From Microbulbifer variabilis (GTDB taxonomy: Bacteria; Pseudomonadota; Gammaproteobacteria; Pseudomonadales; Cellvibrionaceae), in the NCBI RefSeq assembly GCF_020524905.1, contig NZ_JAIVKI010000011.1, forward strand, positions 1-64,000: a stretch of DNA of 64,000 bases, read 5' to 3'. The position numbers and the translations under genes are program-made. This document shows positions 54,071-64,000 of the stretch, piece by piece. How positions within the stretch are numbered: position 1 is the first letter of the stretch; the number at the start of each line of letters is the position of its first letter. The notes beneath the pieces were generated by a model that was not told the origin of the DNA, did no database searches, and saw only the letters and a program-made list of their open reading frames with translations.

Positions 54071-55423
54071 TTATTCACGTTCTTCTTTAGGGTTTTCCCT
54101 AGGGGCGACCATCAAAAATAAAATGGTAAGTCCAGCAGTAGCAGAAAAAATAGAGGCTAGAAAAATTCCCACTTTAACACTGTCAATTAGATCCTTATCA
54201 AATGCAATATTTGCAATAAACAATGCCAAAGTGAAGCCTATTCCAGCAAGCAAACTACCCCCTGCCAGTAACCTCCAGTTAAGACCTGGGGGGTGAATCG
54301 CTATGTGAAACCGTATGGCCAGCCAACTAAACAGTAGAATACCAACCGGCTTGCCAAGTACAAAGCCTAAAAATACAGCCAGAGTTACCGAACCATCAAG
54401 CTCAGTTAAGGATAGTGACAACCCCGCATTGGCAAATGCGAACAAAGGCATGATGACAAACCCCACCCAAGGGTGTAGCAGAATCACTAACCGTTCGGCT
54501 GGCGACAAAGTTTCGCGTGCAGCAATTTCAGCCATCTGCAAAGTGTGTCGATCCTTAGTGACTCCACTACTTTCAGTGCGTGTTGGGTGCGCAATAACTT
54601 GCCCCAATATCGCATATAATCGCTTATTGCTGACCCAGCGTCGTGCTGGGGTCATGAGTCCAAGTACAACACCCGTAATGGCAGCGTGTAACCCCGATGC
54701 ATCCACTGCGAGCCATATGATCACACCCATGAATATATAAAGCGGAAAGCCACGAAAACCGATTTTTGACATAGCGCGTATAATCGCTAAACCAAGCACG
54801 GCCCACACTAACGGCCACCAATCTATGCTGTGGCTACTATAGCCAATGGCGATGACTAAAATGGCTCCAATATCATCAACAATGGCCAAAGACAGCATAA
54901 AGACTCGTAAGCTTTTAGGGGCACGCGAACCAAGTATTGCCAAGCACCCAATTACAAACACCGTGTCAGTTGCCATAACGGTGCCCCAGCCATCCTGACC
55001 GGGCTGACCAAATTGCAACGCCAAATATATCGTCGCAGGGACGATCATACCGCCTAGAGCAGCCGCTATAGATAGCGCAGCCACACGAGGTTTGTTCAAT
55101 TCACCAAGAACCAACTCCCGCTTGAGCTCCAGTGCGACAAGAAAGAAAAACAACACCATCAAACCATCGTTAATCCACTCTCGCAGAGAGCGCGCAAGCT
55201 TGAATGATCCAACCTGAAAGACAGCTTGTATTTCCCAGAAGTGTTCGAAGGAATTGGCCCAAGGTGAATTAGATAGAACGAGTGCGGCAAGAGTAAACAA
55301 CAGGAGAATTGCTGCTCCAGCAGCATCAATGCGCAAGAAACGCACGAAGGGGCTTTTCAGGAGATCGACAAACTCCCTCGGCAGTCGGGTGGCTTCTGTA
55401 TTTTTTTGTTTATTTGCAGCCAT
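54071..55423 (-). CDS. nhaA: Na+/H+ antiporter NhaA
   Basis: Exports Na+ in exchange for protons across the inner membrane. The 450-residue protein has about twelve helices. ATDTVFVIG carries the conserved Asp of helix IV and IVDDIGAILVIAIGY the two essential Asp of helix V; LEWINDGLMVLFFFLVALE-like sequence (REWINDGL and on) and FANAGLSLS are further family signatures. It is longer than E. coli NhaA (388 residues), partly through a hydrophilic loop around residues 280-310 (HPTRTESSGVTKDRHTLQ). Suits a marine host. Monocistronic. Confidence 0.95.
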   Translation of the reverse strand: MAANKQKNTEATRLPREFVDLLKSPFVRFLRIDAAGAAILLLFTLAALVLSNSPWANSFEHFWEIQAVFQVGSFKLARSLREWINDGLMVLFFFLVALELKRELVLGELNKPRVAALSIAAALGGMIVPATIYLALQFGQPGQDGWGTVMATDTVFVIGCLAILGSRAPKSLRVFMLSLAIVDDIGAILVIAIGYSSHSIDWWPLVWAVLGLAIIRAMSKIGFRGFPLYIFMGVIIWLAVDASGLHAAITGVVLGLMTPARRWVSNKRLYAILGQVIAHPTRTESSGVTKDRHTLQMAEIAARETLSPAERLVILLHPWVGFVIMPLFAFANAGLSLSLTELDGSVTLAVFLGFVLGKPVGILLFSWLAIRFHIAIHPPGLNWRLLAGGSLLAGIGFTLALFIANIAFDKDLIDSVKVGIFLASIFSATAGLTILFLMVAPRENPKEERE

Positions 55424-56002
55424 TCGTTAATGAACGCACCTATTAACAAGTAAGATGAGAAATATTATGTTTTACCCTTGATTTGACATCACCTCTCCCT
55501 TAAAAGAAATTGAGATTTTTAACAAAACCCCGTGGTATCTCATCACATCTCTCCACTCTTTATTCCGTACTCGCAAGTACTAACTGGGTGAGCGTCCCCA
55601 AAATGGAATTTAAACTGTTTTCTGTGCTGGGTGGTTGAATTACTAGAAATGCTTACATGGAGAGTACGACCTCAAATAATAACTGCCATTTTTTTATGCG
55701 GCAGCCAAAACATCTCTTTAATCATAAGTAGTTCAGTGAGTTTAAGCGCTCCATGAATTACTACTCGCCTAATATCTAATATTCCACTGCTTCTCTACAG
55801 AACCTGCCCGCTCACTCTTCACTTGACTGAAGCCCGTCGCCTTCAAAAAGTATTGCCCGATGAGACCTTTAGCGGCCTAACTGCCCTTGCGCCAATCATG
55901 TAAATGCAGAAAGACTAGCAATGTAAGGGGAGAAGCGAACGCACCCCCAGACAAAAAGAGGAGTGTGAGCAACCGCCATGGCTGAGATATCCGCCAGAAA
56001 CA
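55424..56002. other. Intergenic stretch upstream of nhaA
   Basis: About 580 bp between nhaA and the nfuA terminator with no credible gene on either strand. The nhaA promoter must lie in the left part. No repeat of the csrA type. Confidence 0.5.
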
Positions 56003-56032
56003 AAAAAGGCGAAGTAATACTTCGCCTTTTTA
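56003..56032. terminator. Bidirectional terminator after nfuA
   Basis: GGCGAAGTA and TACTTCGCC pair with almost no loop, flanked by a six-A tract on the left and a five-T tract on the right, so it can act in both directions. Confidence 0.85.
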
Positions 56033-56069
56033 ATACACACCAGATGATAAAGAGAAAAAAACCTAACCT

Positions 56070-56660
56070 TTAGTAATAAGCCTGGGACTTATCAGTGTGA
56101 TCGGTAATATCCTTAACACCAGCAAGCTCGGGGATTTTTTCTTTCAGGGTTTTCTCAACGCCCTCTTTTAACGTCATATCCACCATACCGCAGCCCTGGC
56201 AGCCGCCACCGAACTTCAAAATAGCAAACTTATCCTCTGTGACCTCTACCAGGCTCACCTGGCCACCGTGAGCCGCCAGGCTGGGGTTTACCTCATTGAA
56301 GAGCACATAGTTGATACGGTCTTCAATAGGGCTATCATCGGTGATCTTGGGCATGCGTGAGTTGGGCGCACGGATAGTGAGCTGGCCACCCATTTTATCG
56401 GAGGAGTAGTCAACTCGGGCATCATCCAGATATGGCACGCTGCGGCCTTCGAAGTAGGCCTTGAGACCGTTCATCTCTATCACCACATCCTCTGGCTCCT
56501 CCTCACCGGGGCGACAGTAGGCAATGCAGGTTTCGGCACTGGGTGTACCGGGATTGGAGACAAACATACGAATCGCGATTCCCTCGCAGTCCTGCTTGGC
56601 CAGCAGCTCTTTCAGGTACTCCTGCGCGGATTCGGTGATGGTGACATTCAGTTCTGACAT
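56070..56660 (-). CDS. nfuA: Fe/S biogenesis protein NfuA
   Basis: Scaffold/carrier that delivers 4Fe-4S clusters to target enzymes, especially under oxidative stress. From ATG 56660 the protein has 196 residues: an N-terminal degenerate A-type domain ([16 protein letters not shown]) and the C-terminal Nfu domain with the cluster-binding CQGC (Cys154, Cys157) in [18 protein letters not shown]. The first domain keeps [12 protein letters not shown]. Length and order are exactly those of gammaproteobacterial NfuA. The four extra codons from 56672 are unnecessary. Confidence 0.97.
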   Translation of the reverse strand: MSELNVTITESAQEYLKELLAKQDCEGIAIRMFVSNPGTPSAETCIAYCRPGEEEPEDVVIEMNGLKAYFEGRSVPYLDDARVDYSSDKMGGQLTIRAPNSRMPKITDDSPIEDRINYVLFNEVNPSLAAHGGQVSLVEVTEDKFAILKFGGGCQGCGMVDMTLKEGVEKTLKEKIPELAGVKDITDHTDKSQAYY

Positions 56661-56778
56661 AAGCCTTCTCAAATAACCGAGCTTCTTTGTCGGGTATTTT
56701 ACTCTCAGAAACGCTTGAGTGAAACCGGTGTGTTTTTCGGGAGGCGACAGCCCTTAACAGCCCCCTCCCGAGGACAGC

Positions 56779-57459
56779 TTAAATGGGAATCATTCCCATC
56801 AGGGTTTGCGCGACATCCTCCGAGGAAGCCGGGTTCTGACCGGTGACCAACTGGCCATCCACAACCACATAGGGTGCCCAATCGTCTTCACTGGAATAGT
56901 TGCCACCGCGATCTTTGAGCATATCCTCCACCAGGAAAGGCACCACATCCACCAGTCCCACCGCTTCCTCCTCGGAGTTGCTAAAGCCGGTGACACTCTT
57001 GCCGGAAACCAGAGGATGTCCATCTTTGCGCCGGGTGTGACGAAACACGGCTGGGGCATGACACACGGCTCCTACCGGCTTCTCCTTCCCGTAAAACGCT
57101 TCAATCAGGGCAATGGAGTCCTTGTCCTCTGCAAGATCCCACAGGGGACCGTGACCTCCGGGATAGAAAACCGCATCGAAGTCCGACGCTTTCACATCCG
57201 CAAGCTTGCCGGTATTGGCCAGCGCCTGCTGTGCTTCAGGGTCCTGGCGAAAACGCCGGGTGGCGTCGGTCTGGGAGTCCGGCTCGTCACTTTTTGGGTC
57301 CAGTGGCGGCTGCCCTCCCTTGGGGGAAACCAGGGTAACTTCCGCCCCGGCATCCTTGAAGGCGTAGTAAGGCGCGGCAAACTCCTCTAGCCAAAAACCG
57401 GTTTTCTTGCCGGTATCGCCCAACTTATCGTGTGATGTCAAAACCACTAATATTTTCAT
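56779..57459 (-). CDS. DJ-1/PfpI family type 1 glutamine amidotransferase-like protein
   Basis: A 226-residue cytoplasmic protein of the DJ-1/PfpI superfamily, near the Hsp31/glyoxalase III-like branch. ILVVLTSHDKLGDTGKKTGF with the early acidic EEFAAPY, PGGHGPLWDLAED, and the nucleophile elbow GAVCHAPAVF (catalytic Cys followed by His) are typical. A late LVTGQNPASS loop is also conserved. Members act as methylglyoxal or glycation-damage enzymes or chaperones. It is 43 bp downstream of the oxidoreductase gene in the same direction; both suit carbonyl stress. Confidence 0.9.
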   Translation of the reverse strand: MKILVVLTSHDKLGDTGKKTGFWLEEFAAPYYAFKDAGAEVTLVSPKGGQPPLDPKSDEPDSQTDATRRFRQDPEAQQALANTGKLADVKASDFDAVFYPGGHGPLWDLAEDKDSIALIEAFYGKEKPVGAVCHAPAVFRHTRRKDGHPLVSGKSVTGFSNSEEEAVGLVDVVPFLVEDMLKDRGGNYSSEDDWAPYVVVDGQLVTGQNPASSEDVAQTLMGMIPI

Positions 57460-57501
57460 CGGCGACCTCCCTGGTGCCCTTTAAATTATAAATTTCCGCT
57501 G

Positions 57502-58533
57502 TCAATCATCGGTACCCAAGCGCACCACAACCTTGCCAAAATTTTCCCCCTTTAACAGCCCTATCAGGGCTCGTGGCGCCTTTTCCAAACCCTCGACCAA
57601 ATCTTCGCGGTATTTGATCTTGCCCTCATTAACCCATCGGCTCAAACCGGTAATAAAATCACCGAAACGCTCATATTGATCAAAAATAATGAACCCTTGA
57701 ATTTTCAGGCGTTTCGTCAGGATTTCACGCATTAATAGGCTCAGGCGATCCGGGCCTTCAGGCAGGGAGGTGGCATTATAGTGCGCGACTAGCCCACACA
57801 CGGGAATCCGGGCAAAGTCATTGAGAAGTGGTAAAACCGCATCAAATACGTCTCCCCCCACATTCTCGAAATAAATATCTACACCGTCCGGACAGGCCTC
57901 CTCCAGTTGCTCGGGAAACTCTTCGGCGCGGTGATTGAGGCAAATATCAAAACCCAGCTCCTCCACCGCGTAGCGGCATTTTTCTGCTCCGCCGGCGATA
58001 CCAACTACCCGGCATCCTTTTATTTTGCCAATCTGCCCCACGGTGGAACCCACCGGCCCGGTGGCCGCGGCGACAACCAAGGTATCTCCTGCCTGGGGCT
58101 GGCCAATATCCAGCAGCCCGAAATAGGCGGTGATGCCCGGCATGCCCAAAACCCCAAGGGCATAGGAAGGATGACTGGGATTTTTACCCAAATTGATCAA
58201 CCCCTCACCATCGGAGACCGCATAGTCCTGCCAGCCGCAGTAACCCAGCACCCAGTCGCCCTCCTCGAACCCATCCAGATGTGACTCAAGCACCCGGCTC
58301 ACTGTGCCCCCCACCATAACGCCACCCAGGGGTACCGGCTCTGCGTAGGACTTGGCATCACTCATACGGCCGCGCATATAGGGGTCCAGGGAGAGAAATA
58401 CGGTACGCAACAACACCTCACCACGAGCGGGCTCGGGTAACCCCAACTCCTCAATACTGAAATTATCTTCGCTTGGTGCTCCTTCGGGCCGGGATGCCAA
58501 GACTACCCGGCGGTTCTTATCCTTTGATTGCAC
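57502..58533 (-). CDS. NADP-dependent oxidoreductase, zinc-independent MDR family (CurA-like)
   Basis: A 343-residue medium-chain reductase. The N-terminal catalytic domain has LSLDPYMRGRMSDAKSY and GGVMVGGTVSRVLES; the nucleotide-binding domain has AATGPVGSTVGQIGKIKGCRV-type sequence in two parts (AATGPVGSTVG and GCRVVGIAGG), then YFENVGGDVFDAVLPLL. There are no zinc-binding Cys. This group reduces alpha,beta-unsaturated ketones and aldehydes, as in E. coli curcumin reductase CurA. It precedes the DJ-1-type gene in an apparent carbonyl-detoxification operon and is divergent from metH. Confidence 0.92.
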   Translation of the reverse strand: MQSKDKNRRVVLASRPEGAPSEDNFSIEELGLPEPARGEVLLRTVFLSLDPYMRGRMSDAKSYAEPVPLGGVMVGGTVSRVLESHLDGFEEGDWVLGYCGWQDYAVSDGEGLINLGKNPSHPSYALGVLGMPGITAYFGLLDIGQPQAGDTLVVAAATGPVGSTVGQIGKIKGCRVVGIAGGAEKCRYAVEELGFDICLNHRAEEFPEQLEEACPDGVDIYFENVGGDVFDAVLPLLNDFARIPVCGLVAHYNATSLPEGPDRLSLLMREILTKRLKIQGFIIFDQYERFGDFITGLSRWVNEGKIKYREDLVEGLEKAPRALIGLLKGENFGKVVVRLGTDD

Positions 58534-58791
58534 GATTTTTTCTCCTTCCTAGAGCCAACCTTCCAATTGATGCAGCTGATACAGCCTTCAGTACCATTAG
58601 CAAAGCAGGCGCTCTCCTGGGTTTTTATGTCTACTGAAGGCCAAACTATAGATAGAAATTGCACGCCCTTAGTGAAAAATTACCGGTTATTGTGTCGTGG
58701 TAGTTTTTATCCATGAATTTAGCCCCTGATGGCAAGTTTCCTTGTGCTAAGATTGATGCCTTTCCCGCCATCGACAAATAAGGATTGGTCA

Positions 58792-62487
<3,696 letters not shown>

Positions 62488-62491
62488 GCCC

Positions 62492-62713
62492 ATGCAGGAA
62501 AATAATAAAAAACAAACCGTAAAGCCACGCTTTGGCCAGATAGTGCTCAGCACCCTGGCCGCCGCCATTGGCGTGCAAAGCAACAAAAACCGTAAAAAGG
62601 ATTTTCGCAGCGGCAATATGACCCACTATGTTGTCGCCGGAATTATTTTCACCGCGTTGTTTGTTTTGTCCCTGGCTCTGATCGTAGAGACAGTACTTAA
62701 CAACATGGGCTGA
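62492..62713 (+). CDS. DUF2970 small membrane protein
   Basis: A 73-residue protein with a single C-terminal membrane helix (residues 45-68) and the DUF2970 signature: LSTLAAAIGVQSNKNRKKDF followed by H-Y-V-V-A-G-I-I-F-T. The gene starts four bases after the metH stop, with its GGAG ribosome binding site formed by the end of metH, so it is co-expressed with metH. Function of the family is unknown. Confidence 0.9.
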   Translation: MQENNKKQTVKPRFGQIVLSTLAAAIGVQSNKNRKKDFRSGNMTHYVVAGIIFTALFVLSLALIVETVLNNMG

Positions 62714-62915
62714 GTCCCCGTCTTTGCCGAAAGCGGGCATCCGGCCCGCTACATCACGCATTCTCCGCACAAATACTTACCGAACCGGGTGGTTAACTCC
62801 ACAGGGAAGTTTTGCTATGGAACTTTTATGAGTCTTAAAGAAGGATTACCCGGTACGGCTCAGCTCCGGGTTGGGGCTATTAATCGGGACTATTAATTAG
62901 CGGATGAATAGCGGA

Positions 62916-63032
62916 TCAGCGGGTGGAAACCCAGAAAATACAAGTGGCGACAAAGATGGCGACGAGAGCCACAGCGGCGATGGCATCTACAAAATTGTCT
63001 TCTTCAGGGGTAACAGCTACTTCTTCATTCAT
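62916..63032 (-). CDS. 38-residue single-helix membrane protein
   Basis: A very short gene with good signals: ATG at 63032, preceded by GGAGAAATTCG. The peptide starts with an acidic cytoplasmic segment (MNEEVAVTPEEDNFVDA) followed by one membrane helix (IAAVALVAIFVATCIFWV) and STR. Composition and ribosome binding site make it a likely real small protein. No family known to me. It lies between the metH operon and the RHS relic. Confidence 0.6.
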   Translation of the reverse strand: MNEEVAVTPEEDNFVDAIAAVALVAIFVATCIFWVSTR

Positions 63033-63090
63033 CGAATTTCTCCGATTACGCATTATTGTTATTCAAAGTAGGTGGGCCGCAAGTAGCGGC

Positions 63091-64000
63091 TGATCAAGTA
63101 GAGCAAATTGAGTCTGCAGTTGCAAGGCGGTCTAGGGTTGGATCGTAGACTCATCCAATCATATCAATCAGACCCACCTCACCCATTATCTCATGACCTT
63201 TATTAGTCACGGTTATTACTCAGGTGATTAAAGACTCCCTCTCTGCCGGCATTAACCGTATTCGCAGGCGCGCCGGCAATCTGTTCACAGCTCAGTGCGT
63301 TGCGGCGTTTGCCCCAGGCATCAAAGCTGTAAACCGGCTTGTTGCCAGCAGTATCTTTGGCAACCAGACCCTTGCTATCGGTAATGACATCCAGGGAACC
63401 CTGCAAGTCTTTGTGTAAATACTGGGTGCTGGTACTGGTGATTTCATCCGATGCATTCAGCTCGACACGCTCGATAGCAATGCCTGCGATATTGCGGCGA
63501 TAGAAGCTCTTGCTAGTGGCACCGGAGGTACTGCGCTCGATCACTTTCTCTACGCTGCCAATCTGCAGGGTGGTCACAGTGCCTTTGCCATTGTCGTCTA
63601 CGCGCTTGTAACGGCTGCGGTCCGGGCCGTAAGTGAAGCGTGTATCGTGGCTGCCCTTAGTGACCAGGCTAGGTTTATCAAAGACGGGGTAGTCCTGCGT
63701 ACGGCTGCCCGAGTCGCTACTCATGTTGCCGTTGTTGTCGTAGTGATAGCTGGTATTACCGGCTTTGGTTACCGCATGGGGGCGTGGGCCATTGTATTCA
63801 TAGCTACCAACGCTAGTTTTATAGGTGATATTGCCGGCATCATCGTAGCGAACCTCTTGAGTGACAGTTTGACTGCCGGCTTGATAGAGGCGCCCATAGC
63901 GCTGGCGGTTGAGGCCGTCGTACTCAAAACGTTCCTGCAGTTCCTTACGGTGGCTACCATCGCCACTGAGGTCGATTTTCAAAAGTATTATGATGTTCCT
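63091..64000 (-). pseudogene. RHS/YD-repeat gene, decayed 3' end of core (runs off the right edge)
   Basis: From the right edge the frame is open and shows YD repeats (ERFEYDGLNRQRYGRLYQ, VRYDDAGNITYKT, YHYDNNGNMSSDSG) and the core segment YLHKDLQGSLDVITDSKGLV with YSFDAWGKRRNA. It should continue into the hyperconserved closing block, but stops at 63203. In the next frame a damaged block follows: TNKGHEIMGEVGLIDMIG, a stop, then VYDPTLDR, close to the RHS consensus T-N-R-G-F-T-G-H-E..D..GLIHMNGRVYDP..GRF. So the core end has a frameshift, a small deletion and stops. No toxin tip domain follows. Confidence 0.85.

Noticed and set aside
58534..58791. Cobalamin riboswitch upstream of metH
   Set aside because: The region lacks the B12-box and the paired arms expected; no other riboswitch is apparent.

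Overview
The window looks like a chromosome segment from a marine gammaproteobacterium, most likely Cellvibrionales and close to Microbulbifer. That placement is inferred from the gene families and codon use, not from a database search. Housekeeping blocks are GC-rich (rmuC, murI, an AddAB-like helicase/nuclease pair, hrpB, nfuA, metH). They alternate with AT-rich accessory stretches that carry small orphan genes, relics and defence-type genes. No rRNA, tRNA or CRISPR array was seen.

Layout. 1-8.3 kb is an accessory strip of small minus-strand genes (membrane proteins, a GNAT acetyltransferase, two DUF2059-type secreted proteins, a lipoprotein) mixed with pseudogenes, including a decayed IS5-family transposase. 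8.3-18.4 kb is core: rmuC / AEC transporter / DUF2489 on the minus strand, then murI and a two-gene UvrD-helicase plus PD-(D/E)XK nuclease repair operon. 18.5-21.5 kb is an AT-rich two-gene island: a prokaryotic Argonaute whose first PIWI catalytic Asp is replaced, overlapped by a two-TM partner with a hexanucleotide-encoded Asp-Gly linker. A DUF4160/DUF2442 pair follows.

22.2-34.2 kb is the most unusual part. A csrA-containing repeat (leader, csrA, terminator, attC-like GTTAGGC core) occurs about seven times, always on the plus strand. One csrA is intact, three are recognisable but mutated, and three are 3' fragments. Between the copies lie unrelated genes, nearly all on the minus strand: a frameshifted two-gene pair, a two-component system module, a GNAT, a VOC protein, an orphan and a serine hydrolase. 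The region reads as a cassette-like array delimited by csrA modules.

34.3-48.1 kb carries a large lipoprotein joining an HExxH domain to a sialate O-acetylesterase domain, then DAHP synthase, small secreted and SnoaL-like proteins, pyroglutamyl-peptidase, hrpB and a GH114-like lipoprotein. 48.2-52.5 kb is an operon of four tandem patatin paralogues ending in an NTF2-like gene. 53.5-62.7 kb is mostly core: a cold-shock protein, nhaA, nfuA, a DJ-1/PfpI protein, an MDR oxidoreductase, metH and a DUF2970 protein. The window ends in a decayed RHS-repeat gene.

The Argonaute pair, the toxin-like pairs, the RHS relic and the csrA-delimited array point to repeated gene capture and decay at several sites around a stable core.
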